NCBI RefSeq assembly: GCF_008728515.1
Contig: NC_044984.1
Coordinates: 88,273,181 to 88,337,180, forward strand
Origin: Papio anubis
Taxonomy: Eukaryota; Chordata; Mammalia; Primates; Cercopithecidae
DNA length: 64,000 bases
Reading direction: 5' to 3'
Shown here: positions 1 to 10,706 of the stretch, piece by piece
How positions within the stretch are numbered: position 1 is the stretch's first letter
Layout of the letters: each line of letters begins with the position of its first letter
The notes under the pieces: model-generated
What the model was told of the DNA's origin: nothing
Database searches by the model: none
Seen by the model: the letters and a program-made list of their open reading frames with translations, nothing else
Program-made: the position numbers and the translations under genes

Positions 1-929
1 TTTTTAGTTGTCATTCTGTATCTGCTTTTTAATTTACTTATTGTGATCCTTGCTTTTTCATTTCATGAGTTTGAAATGCTATTGATTTTTTTTAAATCAT
101 ATTAAAATAGATGACTATTGCAATACAGAATGTTCATCTTACACTCTGCTAGAGGCATGCATGCTAGCTTTGAGAAATAGTAGCCAGATGGTCACAGTGG
201 ATTAATTTATGGCTTGACCTGAATTTATGTAGTATATCCTTGAGAGTTGACACCAAAGCCTTGGGACTCTCATTTTTAAGTACCCTTGTGTTCAGCAGAA
301 TTCACGAACTGAACGGGTCTCGTAAGGGTACTTTCCCTGATAGAGGTCAGACAGCACAAACAGCTGTGATTGCCTCTCTGTATGTGCAAAGATGTCCATT
401 TGGAATGGCTTGATCTGCTTGGTGGGGTGGTGCTTATGTGCCAATTATCTTTGCTCCAGCCTGTGTCCACAAACTGCTGGCCATCTCCCAGTTATGTGGC
501 CCTATTTACAAGGGCTAAGTGACCCTGAAAGTGTGGAAGAATCAGGGCAAACTGTGTCCTTACTTCCAAAGAATTGGCTGGAAGCATATGTTGCATTCTT
601 GTTGGCCAAGAGTGAGAGAGAAGGATGACAGAGTATAGCAGAAACACAGACTCCCTTCCCAACACCCAAGCAACAGAACCAAAATGCAGTTAGAAACAAA
701 ATCAAACCCAGCCCCCATATGCACCTGCAGCAAACAAACAAACAAAAAACGATTACAGCTCTATTTCAGCCACTTTGAAAAGTGGCAGGCAAGGAAGGGA
801 ACACCTCACTGTGGCCCCTCAGAAGCAGTGCTGGAAAAGGAAGGTGAGAGGACCAATTCCTGAGGGTTCCTCCTAATATAGATCAATATGGGAAGCAGCT
901 GGTTGAGGTGGTGAGTGGATAGACATGAT

Positions 930-936
<7 letters not shown>

Positions 937-960
<24 letters not shown>
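937..960. repeat. Poly(A) tract, 24 bp
   Basis: Uninterrupted run of 24 A in the CRADD intron, with no recognisable Alu or L1 body on its 5' side. It may be a tail remnant or a slippage tract. Confidence 0.9.
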
Positions 961-1406
961 CCCTTGGCAGAGTCAGAGTCAGGAAGGCACCCAGGGGAGG
1001 CCACCTCCTAGTCTCTGTGTTGAGTTACAGGACAGAGACCATAGGTGTGAGTCTGCCCTGGTTAGGCAGAGTAGGCCCTGGTCTAAGACATTTAACTCCC
1101 CTCCAAAAGAGGACAGAGTATAGAGCTCCCAAAGACAGGCCTCATGACTCCTACCTCTCCTCCATGGCAGAAATGTTCATGGAAAGCAGCAGCCAACCTA
1201 AAATTGTAGCTCAGAGGTAGAATGACAACTGGTTCCCTATAAAGTGAGGAGAACGTCAAAAGATACATCAGCTTGCTCTAGGAGAGCAAAGAGCAGTTCT
1301 GGACAGAGATGCTCACGTTGTCGGTATGAACAAGATGGCAGTGAGTGTCATGACTACTCTGTGAAATGCTGCAGCAGAGGAATGCAAGAGAGGAGCACAG
1401 TTTGTT

Positions 1407-1545
1407 GGCTGGGCACGGTGGTTCACACCTGTAATCCCAAAACTTTGGGAGGCTGGGGCACGAGGATCACTTGAGGCCAGGAGTTTGAGACCAGCCTGGG
1501 CAACATAGTGAGACCCTGTCTCTATTAAATATATATATATTTTTT
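1407..1545 (+). mobile_element. Partial Alu (left monomer, J-like)
   Basis: Starts GGCTGGGCACGGTGG, keeps the left arm to CCTGTCTCTATTAAA and lacks the right arm. It is followed by TA and AAAGA tracts. A similar 11-12 bp word ending CACAGTTTG lies on both sides (about 1396 and 1571), consistent with a target-site duplication. Confidence 0.85.
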
Positions 1546-1727
1546 TAAGTAAAGAAAAGAAAAGAAAGGAACACAGTTTGCCAAAATAAACATACAACCA
1601 ATCTGGTCTATCAGAAAACCCAGTCCTAGAAAACTCAACCTCACAAGTATTTTATGCTATAGAAAGGCTCAGCATCAATTCAGTAGAAACAAAAACTCAA
1701 GATGTAGCTATGATAAAACAACAATGG

Positions 1728-2485
1728 GATTCTTTTTAATTTTTATTTTTAACTGTGGTAAAATGTACATAACATAAAATTTGCCATTGTAACCATTTTT
1801 AAATATACAGTTCAGTCATGTTAAGTACCTTCACATTGTTTTATAACCAATCTCTGAAAGTCTTCATCTTTCGGAACTGAAATTCTGCACCCATGAAACA
1901 ATAATTCCCCATTTCTCCCTCTGCCAGCCCTTGGCAACCAGCATTCTACTTTCTGTGTCTGAATTTGACAACTCCAAGTACCTCATATGAATAGAATCAG
2001 AAAGTATTTGTCCTTTTGTGACTGGCTGATTTTACTTAGCTTAATGTCTTCAAGATTCATCCATGCTGGAGCATGTGTCAGAATTTCCATCCTTTTTAAG
2101 GCTGAATAATATTCTGTTGTATGTCTATACCCTATTTTGCATATCCATTCATCCAGTGATGGATACTTAGTTTGCTTCCACCTTTTGGCTATTGTGAATA
2201 ATGCTGCTGTGAACGTAGGTGTAAGAATTTCTCTTTGAGTCCCTACATTCAATTCTTTTGAGTATATACCCAGCAGTGGGATTGCTGGATCATACGTTAA
2301 TTCTATTTTTAAATGTTTGAGGAACTGCCATACTGTTTTCCACAGCAGCTGCACCATTTTCCATTCCCACCAATAGTGCACAAGGGTTCCAGTTTCTCCA
2401 CACCCTTGCCAACATTTGGGACTTCCTGGTTTTTGTTTTTGTTTTTTTTGATAGTAGCTCTCCTAATGAGTGTGAAGTGGAATGG
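1728..2485 (-). mobile_element. L1 3' end, antisense (old L1M/L1PB type)
   Basis: The minus strand encodes the C-terminal end of L1 ORF2: a 132-residue open stretch (1983-2381) with LTYDPAIPLLGIYSKEL and TTEYYSALKR, typical of ORF2. The 3'UTR is at the low-coordinate end. It is 5'-truncated inside ORF2, so it cannot move or make functional protein. Confidence 0.9.
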
Positions 2486-2547
2486 AATTTTTAACAGAGC
2501 CAACAAAAGAAATTAAGAACAAAAACACAATACAACGTTAAAACCAG

Positions 2548-2548
<1 letters not shown>

Positions 2549-2580
<32 letters not shown>
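2549..2580. repeat. CA microsatellite, about 16 units
   Basis: Pure AC repeat about 65 bp beyond the end of the antisense L1. Likely polymorphic in length. Confidence 0.95.
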
Positions 2581-2583
<3 letters not shown>

Positions 2584-3800
2584 ATAGACATAGCTGAAAA
2601 TCAAAGAGTGAGATAATCCCAAGGAGGGGATTAAAGCAATAGGAACAATATGACAGCCATGGAGAAGAGGCACACCCATCAAGCATATGGAGCAAGAAAA
2701 GAATGCAACCATGTGACCCAGGAAGATTTTCCCAAAAGGAAGATACATCTGAATCTTTGGTTGGAAGGTTATGCCACATACCTGGAAGTGCAGATATAGA
2801 ATGGATAACATATACCCTGGTCTAAAGTTTCGGTATTTAGACCTCAGACAGGAAAAGCAAGTTACACAAAATACTGGATGACTAAGTTGGTATCAGAATT
2901 CTCCACAGTTTTCAACAACCCCTACCAGAAAGTATGAACAAGGCCTACAAACTTTTAAGGGAAATAAAATTATTTAAATAATATAATATAAAATTATGAA
3001 TATAAAAAAGATAAAAATAATATAAAATTGTTCTCTAAATATTAAGTTATTATTCCAGCGAAGGCAATAAGCAGGCCGCCTTGACCTGAAACAAGTCAGG
3101 GACTATTGCAATCATGAGCATTTCTTGAAAACAAATAAAACAAACAAAAAAAACCACCCTGTGATGAAATTGACCCAAATGACTCAAATCAGAAAAACAG
3201 ACCCAGGAGTAGAAAAGCCACAGATGAAAAACAGTAACAACAGCAGCAACAACAAAACACTGCTGAGCATTCAACCATTATAATTCCACCTTAGGACTAA
3301 ACAATGGGACAAGGGGCATGGATGATTGTTAAAGAAATGTATAACTGTTAGGCATCTGACAAAATACAAATTATATAAGCAAAAAAAAAAAAAAAAATCA
3401 AGTGTGAGGAAATGGAGAGGAAATGTAAAGTAATTATAGAATATTACTATAAAAACATGCAGTTAACCGTTGAGTTTTCATAACTTTTTTCTGTGCATTA
3501 AATTGTGTGTATGTATGTGTTTTCAAGTATGTAACTTATAACTGCCAGTCAGAATGTCATTTTCTTTCACTTTTGCTTTTTCTTCTGTTATATCCAAACA
3601 AAATTAAATAGCTCTTACTAGGAAGAAAAGTTCATATATTATCATTTTAAATGAACCCATTACCCTCTATCTAGCCTTCTACCAGGGTATGTGCGTAAAG
3701 AAATATCCAGAATGATTATCACCAACTGTAAACACAATGGCGGGATATTGGATGATTTCTTTTCTTCTTTGTGCTGTTTTCTGTTGCTTTAATTTTTTTT
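2581..3800. other. Intronic AT-rich DNA without a recognised feature
   Basis: AT-rich stretch with a poly(A) run of about 18 near 3380. No coding exon, RNA gene or confident repeat family recognised; some of it may be very old L1. Confidence 0.5.
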
Positions 3801-4089
3801 GTTTGTTTGTTTTTTTTTTTGAGAGAGAGTCTCGCCGTGTCCCTCAGGCTGGAGTGCATTGGCGCGATCTCGGCTCACTGCAAGCTTCGCCTCCCGGGTT
3901 CACGCCATTCTCCTGCCTCAGCCTCCTGAGTAGCTGGGACCACAGGCGCCCACTACTGCGCCCGGCTAATTTTTTGTATTTTTAGTAGAGACAGGGTTTC
4001 ACCGTAGTCTCGATCTCCTGACCTTGTGATCCGCCCGCCTCGGCCTCCCAAAGTGCTGGGATTACAGGCGTGAGCCACTGCGCCCGGCC
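3801..4089 (-). mobile_element. AluY/AluS, antisense, near full length
   Basis: Begins with a poly(T) run and GAGAGAGAGTCTCGCC and ends GTGAGCCACTGCGCCCGGCC. The word GCTTTAATTTTTTT occurs on both sides (before 3801 and from 4090), a probable target-site duplication. Within the CRADD intron. Confidence 0.93.
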
Positions 4090-4479
4090 GCTTTAATTTT
4101 TTTAAATGAGCCTATGTTTTTATACAAACCATGAAATCATTGCTGTTAATCTCAACTATTGATCAGTAGTGTCATCAGTATTCTAATTGCTTCTTAGTCC
4201 TTGTTTTTTAAATTGTAGTGTTGGCAAACACCAGAAAGAGCCCTTGACAAAATTTTTGCAACTCATCTCTAAGGTATTGGCCACTGCCCAGAGGCCAAAG
4301 GCACGGGCTGTGGAAAACATCAGCTCTTGTAATAAGGTGCCTTTGCCTTCTTATTGAATCATAAATCAAAACACAGTAGTGGACTGGTGAGCATGAAGTA
4401 GACTGACCTGAATCCCTATGATGCTGATGGACGGGAGTATAGTGTACTGTGCTGTCAAATGTCTGAACCTAGTGAATGA

Positions 4480-4740
4480 CTTTGGATATTTGGAGTCCCT
4501 CTCAATCTCTGCACTTGGCTGCTGCTAGTGCCTTTGACTTCCTCCATTGGGATTCTCCTCGCCTTTGCACATGCAATTCTCTCTTCTGGAGATGCACCAT
4601 GCCCTCTTCCTCCTTCATCACCCAGCTCCTCCTCCTAGTGTTCAGGGCTTAGCTTTAACCTCCTTCCCCTGGAAGGCCTTCCCTAATGAACTTAGGAGCT
4701 CCTTCTATATAACCAAAGGCACTGCTCACTGGTTTTGCTG
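4480..4740. repeat. Probable L2 fragment
   Basis: Text resembling L2 3' sequence, with clustered CTCCTCC and the phrase GGAAGGCCTTCCCTAATGA. Recognised by eye only. Confidence 0.45.
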
Positions 4741-5391
4741 GGCACATTTATAACCATTTACTCAGTGTCATGCTTCTTAGCAGACTGGCCTCAGGCAAAT
4801 AGGAATCTAGTTCAGGAAGTGGAAGGTCAGATTTCCTCCTTGCTTCTCTCAGCACATATTTCCTGTTCCTCTTCGGGGCTCTGCCAGGACGGTTCCTCCA
4901 CTCTTGAGGCCTCTGCTACGAACAAACCCCACTCTCCTCCCTTCCTGGTACCCCATGGCCTCTTAGGTTTATTTTGTTCTCGGCAGCCCTCTTGGCTCCT
5001 GCTTCTGTTAGCAGCTACACCTTCTCTCGGTAGTATTTCAAGTTCAACCTCACTGGGGAGGGTAGCTGTTTGGTTTAGCCTTTGTCCTCTAGCACCTGCC
5101 TTTCCTGCAGGGAGGGGCATTCCCAGCCTTGGAACAGGCCCCACCACTAAGGCCACAGACAGTGCCAGAAGGAGCTGGGGTCTGTGCAGCTATTCTTGAA
5201 TTCCCCCAGATGCCTTGCCTGGCCTTGAGTAAAAGGGAGATAAGTGAAAAAAGCATGTTATGAAGCAGCATGTACAAGGTAACCCTACATATGTGTTTTA
5301 TATATCAAAGGAAATAGACCAGTTATTATCAGTGAGTTTTTCTGGTGGGATTTCTAGTTTTTATTTTCTTGCTTACAAAGTTTCTGTAATA
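4741..5391. other. Intronic DNA without a recognised feature
   Basis: Carries a 154-codon open frame on + (4735-5199) and a 109-codon frame on - (4827-5156), both low-complexity Ser/Leu or Arg/Glu-rich with no recognisable domain. Probably chance open frames in GC-richer intron sequence. Confidence 0.5.
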
Positions 5392-5690
5392 GGCCGGGTG
5401 CTATGACTCTTGCCTGTAATCCTAGCACTTTGGGAGGCCAAGACAGGTGGATCACCTGAGATCAGGAGTTCAAGACCAGCCTGGCCAACATGGTGAAACC
5501 CCATCTCTGCTAAAAATACAAAAATTAGCTGGGCATGGTGGCAGGTGCCTGTAATCCCAGCTACTCGGGAGGCTGAAACAGGAGAATCACTTGAACTCAG
5601 GAGGCGGAGTTTGTAGTGAGCCAATATCATGCCATTGCTCTCCAGCCTAGGTGACAGAGTGAAACTCCATCTCAAAAAAAAAAAAAAAAA
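5392..5690 (+). mobile_element. AluS, sense, full length
   Basis: Starts GGCCGGGTGCTATGACTC, has both arms and ends in about 18 A. AAGTTTCTGTAA is present on both sides, a good target-site duplication. It lies about 200 bp before the CRADD acceptor in sense orientation, so it does not offer the usual antisense-Alu poly-pyrimidine acceptor. Confidence 0.95.
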
Positions 5691-5876
5691 AGTTTCTGTA
5701 AAAAATGTTTTCGTAGGTACTAAACGGTATTGAAGCCCTGAATCATGGCATTGTACAGAGCAGCCCCCAGGAAGACGAGAGCCAATTGGCTCTGCCATTT
5801 GGAAGCATTGCCGTCTTCTCCCCACGATTCTCATTTCTGCCCCCAAATGATGTGTTTGTTGCCTTGCTCATTTCAC

Positions 5877-5901
5877 CCGGGTGTCTTTTTCCTCCTCAGG
5901 T
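5877..5901 (+). promoter_or_regulatory. CRADD: CRADD 3' splice site (acceptor of last intron)
   Basis: A pyrimidine-rich run (GTGTCTTTTTCCTCCTCAG) ends in AG at 5898-5899, directly before the death-domain exon. Using this AG puts the exon in phase 1 and gives Gly100-Asp101, matching the known protein. Confidence 0.9.
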
Positions 5902-6201
5902 GACAGATTGACTGGAATCCCCTCGCACATCCTCAACAGCTCCCCATCAGACCGGCAGATTAACCGGCTGGCCCAGAGGCTGGGCCCTGAGTGGGAGCCC
6001 GTGGTGCTGTCTCTGGGACTGTCCCAGACAGATATCTACCGCTGTAAGGCCAACCACCCCCACAACGTGCAGTCGCAGGTGGTGGAGGCCTTGGTCCGTT
6101 GGCGGCAGCGCTTCGGGAAGCAGGCCACCTTCCAGAGCCTGCACAATGGGCTGCGGGCCGTGGAGGTGGACCCCTCGCTGCTCCTGCACATGTTGGAGTG
6201 A
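5900..6201 (+). CDS. CRADD: CRADD (RAIDD) final coding exon, death domain
   Basis: Last coding exon of CRADD, the cytosolic adaptor whose N-terminal CARD binds caspase-2 and whose C-terminal death domain binds PIDD1 to form the PIDDosome. The exon encodes residues 100-199, from GDRLTGIPSHILN to DPSLLLHMLE, followed by TGA at 6199-6201; 199 residues is the family's usual length. The death domain covers roughly residues 116-188. The first codon (Gly100) is split: its first G comes from the previous exon and GT is 5900-5901. A pyrimidine tract and CAG precede 5900, and the in-frame codons upstream (5881-5898) are intron. Compared with the human protein as I recall it, the window has Arg122 (human Gln), Val134 (Met), Leu164 (Phe) and Val165 (Ile); Gly128 and Arg170 are kept. 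The frame is intact, so the gene looks functional. The CARD-encoding exons lie upstream of the window. Confidence 0.96.
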
Positions 6202-6480
6202 CGGTGCCTCCACCAACCGCTGGGGAGTGAGTCCCTGAGTCATGTGGCTGAATCCTGACTTTCACTCAGAGCAGGTGGTGTTTTGTGTAGGTTTGTTTTT
6301 TATTTTTAATGATCCTCAGATGGAAGGAGAAAACAGGGTTTCCACTAGACGTTATTTGAAAGGCCAGATTACTCAGCAGATCTCTCACGGTGGCTCAACA
6401 ATTCTTTGTTTTTAATTGCTTGAAGATTGCATTGTTGTAATTGTTCAGTTTTTAAATGTGTAATGGCATTTTAATAGACT

Positions 6481-6486
6481 ATTAAA
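6481..6486 (+). terminator. CRADD: Candidate poly(A) signal ATTAAA (proximal)
   Basis: ATTAAA lies 280 bp after the CRADD stop codon, followed by AT-rich sequence. It is the commonest variant signal and could end a short 3'UTR. Confidence 0.5.
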
Positions 6487-6618
6487 TCACAGTGGTTCAA
6501 AAATATATATATATATATCATGTCATCACATTACAAGCAGGTATCTCATATGTAAAACATTTACCTGAATGTTGTCTGAGGACTGAACTGTGGACTTTAC
6601 TATTCATAATGATAAAAT

Positions 6619-6624
6619 AATAAA
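6619..6624 (+). terminator. CRADD: Candidate poly(A) signal AATAAA (distal)
   Basis: Canonical AATAAA about 420 bp after the CRADD stop codon, followed within about 30 bp by TGTGCCTC-type sequence that could be the downstream element. Confidence 0.55.
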
Positions 6625-6640
6625 ATGTGAATTACTACAT

Positions 6641-7060
6641 ATCATGTGCCTCATTCATGAGAAAGTAGTGCATTGGGTTTTTTGTTTTTTTTTTTCTTTC
6701 TCGTTCCTGTATTGCATAGATTAAGGGTGTAAAATTACAGTAGTCTTTTTTTTCTTTTTGGAACAGAATTCATAGTAACAGTGAAATGGTTACTTTCCCA
6801 AGTCAGGATAAATAGCTCAGGCAGGATGTCTGTATTAAATGTCGTAAGACACTAAAACTCCCTGCAAAGACCAGTTCAAGTACCAGCAAGCATACCTGAG
6901 CCCTTCATCTTTAAAAGATTGCTCAAGAAAATCCTGTGCTGTTTATTGAAAGCATTAAGTCGAGATGAGAGGGGATGTGGTCTTTCCACTGAAGCCAGAA
7001 TGATTGAAGTGTTGTGCTCCTAAGGAGTGTGATTTAGTCTTCTGTCCTTTTATCAATAGC
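6641..7060. other. Intergenic DNA just past CRADD
   Basis: AT-rich DNA with T-rich runs and no recognised gene or confident repeat. Confidence 0.5.
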
Positions 7061-7260
7061 ACATGGTGCTTATAGAATGCTTTACTGTTTTCGTGGCCTT
7101 TCCTGTATGTGATCTCATTTGGACCTCTCAGCCATCCTGAGTGGGCAGTGGGCAAGGTGGTTCAACTCCTTCTGTAGAGAGATTGAGCGATTGGCCCAGG
7201 GTGAATGAGCTTGGGCACCAGCTCCTGAGTCCTTTCCAACTGCTCCACAGGACTCCTCCC
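7060..7260 (-). repeat. MIR-like fragment
   Basis: Contains the pattern GATCTCATTTGGACCTCTCAG followed by a GATTGAGCGATTGGCCCAGGG word, similar to the antisense MIR core. Ancient SINE, recognised by eye. Confidence 0.5.
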
Positions 7261-7284
7261 CTTCTCTCTTGCATGCTCACTGAA

Positions 7285-7440
7285 GAAGCTTGACTCCTGC
7301 TCCCCGCCTACTAGCTGTATGGCCTTGGACAAGTTACCCTCTCTACGCCTCAGTTTCCCATTGGGAGAATGGGGAAATGACTGTACTCACCTCTGAGGTC
7401 TTTGTGATGATTAAAGCAATAATGTCCGCCAAGAGCACAT
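7285..7440 (+). repeat. MIR fragment, sense
   Basis: Contains CTAGCTGTATGGCCTTGGAC, then CTCAGTTTCCCATTGGGAGA and GATGATTAAAGCAATAATG: the MIR core in sense order. Confidence 0.8.
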
Positions 7441-8748
7441 CCAGATGCGGTTCACTGTCAGCTTTCAGGAAATGGTAGCTGTTAATGTGCCGCCACTGTG
7501 GCTGAAGGTATAGTTAGACCACAGGCAAAACTGAATAGTGGCTGAAAGCTGAGGGCACTGTGGGAGGAGCTACTATTGCCACATTTCTTACTAAGCTTTA
7601 AAATGGGATTTGATTTTATAAACTTTACAATGGAGCCAATCTGTGATCTATCCTTATTAATAATTATGGAATCTGTTTCCTAATTCTAACGTAACTCAGG
7701 ATTTTTCAAAAGGGAGGAAAAAAATCATGTTTTTTATTTCTCTCCATTCCAAGAATAAATTTATAGAATGGTAGAGTTGAACGCAAAGTGGGTGCTTAAA
7801 AAGATGACAATAGTATGTGGATAATATCCTTTCAGGCATCTTGTAACCATATTCCCATTACTAAAAAAGAGCTGCTATGCCACAGTTTATTCTTTCAATG
7901 AATTCGGTTCAAAAGGATAGTCTACTGGCCTTATCGGTTCGAATTTTCCATTTTGTAGCCCAGCCAATAATTCATTATCTTGTAAAATTCTCATAGTTTT
8001 GGCCGTCTCACTGCACCCAGTGATAGACTATACTGCTGTGGCATCTTCAGTGAATTGCTTGTCATTTTGAACCTGGGACTTGTTACATTGCTGTGTTCCC
8101 CCGGGTTTCCTAATAGAGAGTTGCTCTGGCTTTTGTTCTCACAGCTCAGAGTCACATTCATGGATGAGTGAGTAGAGCTGGGCTCTGCTGCATCCGACTA
8201 GATGGCATTAGCAGGTCTGATGATTGGCTGGGTCATCTTTCCACCATTCACCATTTGCAAGGAATCTGTCACGCATAAAGACACTTGTGGGCTCTGTCAG
8301 CAGTGAGAGACAGTTAGTGAAGGACAAGCCCATGATGGGCCAGACAGACAGGGCCGAGGGGGCCCTTAGAGACCTCTGACTTGTTGCCTGTAACAAGTAG
8401 AGTGTCTTCACCACCAAATGGCAGCAGCCCCTCCTTGGGCCTGCTCAGGTGCTTGCAGAAGGTTTGCAGAGTGGAAGAGCAGAGCAACTGAATCCCTATC
8501 TTGGTCTACCTCTGGCCATGACGAATAATGCTACATGGCAGCTGCCTGCCTCCTAACAGAACTGGGGAGGTGATGAGCCTGTAGGGATTTCCTGTGTTTT
8601 GTATGGGAGAAGATTCTACAATTTCAGAGAAATTTCTTGTTTACCCCCAAGAAAACTGAATGAATGCAGCGAGGTGGCAAGAGCATTTGCAGGCACTGAC
8701 AAAAAGTATATTAATATACAGTCTTGCAGCACTTTGGGTTGGGTTGCA
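7441..8748. other. Intergenic DNA without a recognised feature
   Basis: Mixed-composition sequence with no confident repeat or gene. The open frame at 8208-8417 (-) has no recognisable domain. Confidence 0.5.
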
Positions 8749-8794
8749 GTGTGCGTGCGTGTGTGTGTGTGTGTGTGTGTGTGCGCTCGCGCGC
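8749..8794. repeat. TG microsatellite with a CG-rich purine/pyrimidine tail
   Basis: About 14 TG units preceded by GTGCGTGCG and followed by GCGCTCGCGCGCAT. The whole 46 bp alternates purine and pyrimidine. It abuts the first copy of a 126-bp local duplication. Confidence 0.92.
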
Positions 8795-8801
8795 ATATTT
8801 G

Positions 8802-8927
8802 GGTCCATTTTTTGCAATCCATGACAGCCAATATTTCTAAACTGAGATTTCTGGGCCCTATTGAAAAACAACCTTTGGCTACTCTGGATCCCCGTCCTGG
8901 AATCACAATAACAGGTAAGCCTTTTCT
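8802..8927 (+). repeat. Local duplication 1, copy A
   Basis: 126 bp from GGTCCATTTTTTGCAATCC to AAGCCTTTTCT. A second copy of the same length and orientation lies at 10581-10706, with about nine mismatches by eye (about 93% identity). I do not recognise it as a named repeat family. Confidence 0.85.
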
Positions 8928-10120
8928 ATGCGTGAGTGTGGCCCTTAATGTTTTTAAAACTATAACTTTTATTAAATTTTCTCAACATAAAATACATGTT
9001 TATTATGGCAGTTGGAAAAAAAACAAGATGAAGAAAAATAAGAATTACCCCTACTCCCATCTAAGCACTGTACATCCCAATTTTCATCCCTGTCCTCCAA
9101 TTAGTTTTCTCTGCCTGCATATTCTTTTTATAAAAATAATAGGATTTTCTCTGCATTTCCTTATAAAAAGTGTTTTATTTTCCAAATGATAATACACATT
9201 TTTTTGTCAATGTGAGGACTATTTAGAGAGACTAAAATGTGTAATTAAAATTTAAATATTCCTCAATGCCATACTCCAAATGGTTATATTCATGGCTTAA
9301 AATTAACTAAATTAAGTTTTCGATTTTATAACAAGAATGGGATTATATCGTACCTGCTGCTTTACAAGTGGCATCTTTTATATAACATCAAACTGTCTTT
9401 CTGTGTTATTATTTCTCTATGCCAATGATTTCAACATCCTTTGTGTTCACCACACACTTTCAAGTCCTATAATTTTTGGTGGCATGTTTGAAGAGATAAA
9501 AATACACTTAGCTACTAAAAAGATGACAACAAGTATAGCAATGTCTTTCACTCTCAAAACCATTGTCCTACTTTTTGCTCCATCCCCATTTGGAACCACG
9601 TTCCACTATTTGAGTAGAGCTGTTTACGGCTCCCCTCTGTGCACTCTTATATCCTCAAAAAGCAAAGTTTAGCACAGTCTGGGCTTTATTCTGAGATTTT
9701 CTCTCTTCCTTACAGCAAGATGGCCTCTACACTACCTGATGATCCAATCAGCTTCGTGTTCCATTTCCACAAGAGTACGTGTTCCGGGAGGGCAATGAAA
9801 TTTTACCTGTTGATCAAAATTTGATGGCACACTTATGAAGGGTTGGTAGTCTATGTGTTGCCACTATTCTCTGCCATCATTTTCAGCAATGCATACCTTT
9901 CCAGTATGCGGTTAGGCCATCATGTCTTAACCACTTCCCTGCATGGATCTTTAGGTCGGTTTTGCTTTTTCATTATTATAAAGTGATGCAAGGAAGGGAG
10001 CATTTGTGGTTAAATCTTTACATTCATCAGACATTACAATGAATTCGATCCCTGCTTTGTTTAGCGCCAAACATATTTTAATTTTGTTCTCAATTAGCTT
10101 TTTTATATAGCAAACCACCC
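8928..10120. other. Intergenic DNA, AT-rich
   Basis: AT-rich sequence. Part of 9310-9440 resembles degraded transposon sequence, but I cannot assign a family. No gene supported. Confidence 0.45.
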
Positions 10121-10560
10121 CCAAGATGTAATGGCTTCAAACAACAAATGTATTGGCTTAGAATTTAGCCCACAATTCTGTGAGCTGGCTCGGCTTGCTC
10201 TTCCAATCTGGGCCGCTCAGCTGATTTCTGCTGGGCTGTCTCGTGCATCTGTGGTCAGCTGGTGGGTTGGCTGAGGAAGGATGCTCTAGGGTGGCCTCAC
10301 TCATGTGTCTGGAAAGTCACAGGTTATTTCCTGGGGCAATGGGTCACATGTGTCTAGGTCACACCCTTTTATCTGTCAGGTTACCCTGCCTTCTTTACAT
10401 GGTAGTAGTAGCGGGGGTTCCCAGGGCAGCAAGAAGGCAAGCCCCTGTGTGGAAACACCTTTCAAGCCTCTGTTTGCATCCCTTTTGCTGACATCTCTGG
10501 CCAAAGCCAGTCATGTGCCAGCTCAGAGTCGGTGTGGGAGGGCTTTACCGAAAGGCATGG
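10100..10560. repeat. Old interspersed repeat, family unassigned
   Basis: Contains the series GTAATGGCTTCAAACAACAAA, GTGAGCTGGCTCGGCTTGCTC and GGTGGCCTCACTCATGTGTC, which I know as a common ancient mammalian repeat. The fragment at 44030-44240 looks like the opposite end of the same family. I cannot name it with confidence. Confidence 0.5.
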
Positions 10561-10580
10561 AGAGAGGAGGGGAATAACTT

Positions 10581-10706
10581 GGTCGATTTTTTGCAATCCA
10601 CCACAGCCAATATTTCTAAACTGAGATTTTTGGGCCCTATTGAAAAACAACCTTTGGCTACTCTGGAACTCTGTCCTTGAATCACAATAACAGGCAAGCC
10701 TTTTCT
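10581..10706 (+). repeat. Local duplication 1, copy B
   Basis: Second copy of 8802-8927, same strand, 1,779 bp downstream. Its last 16 bases (CAGGCAAGCCTTTTCT) became the target-site duplication of the Alu at 10707-11013, so the copy predates that insertion. Confidence 0.85.

Larger units (their letters stand above)
1..5899 (+). other. CRADD: CRADD last intron, 3' part
   Basis: Everything upstream of the acceptor at 5899 should be intronic, since the exon that follows starts at Gly100. It contains a partial Alu, an antisense L1 3' end, a CA microsatellite, an antisense Alu, an L2-like fragment and a sense Alu about 200 bp before the acceptor. Open frames such as those at 392-628 and 4735-5199 have no recognisable domain and I do not call them genes. 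Positions 1-1406 hold apparently unique AT-rich DNA plus a run of 24 A at 937-960. Confidence 0.85.
6202..6640 (+). other. CRADD: CRADD 3'UTR
   Basis: Sequence after the TGA is AT-rich, free of Alu and L1, and contains two candidate poly(A) signals, so the transcript probably ends between about 6500 and 6640. The true cleavage site cannot be read from the sequence alone. A short AT dinucleotide run lies at about 6502-6518. Confidence 0.75.

Noticed and set aside
4735..5199. 154-codon intronic open frame
   Set aside because: No start context, low-complexity Ser/Leu composition, no recognised domain, and an opposing open frame over the same bases.
5881..5899. In-frame upstream extension of the CRADD open frame starting at 5881
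   Set aside because: It starts at GTG and its six codons are the polypyrimidine tract and CAG of the splice acceptor; the known protein has an exon junction at Gly100.
8599..9189. 196-codon plus-strand open frame
   Set aside because: It runs straight through the TG microsatellite and encodes a VCVCVC tract; no known domain.
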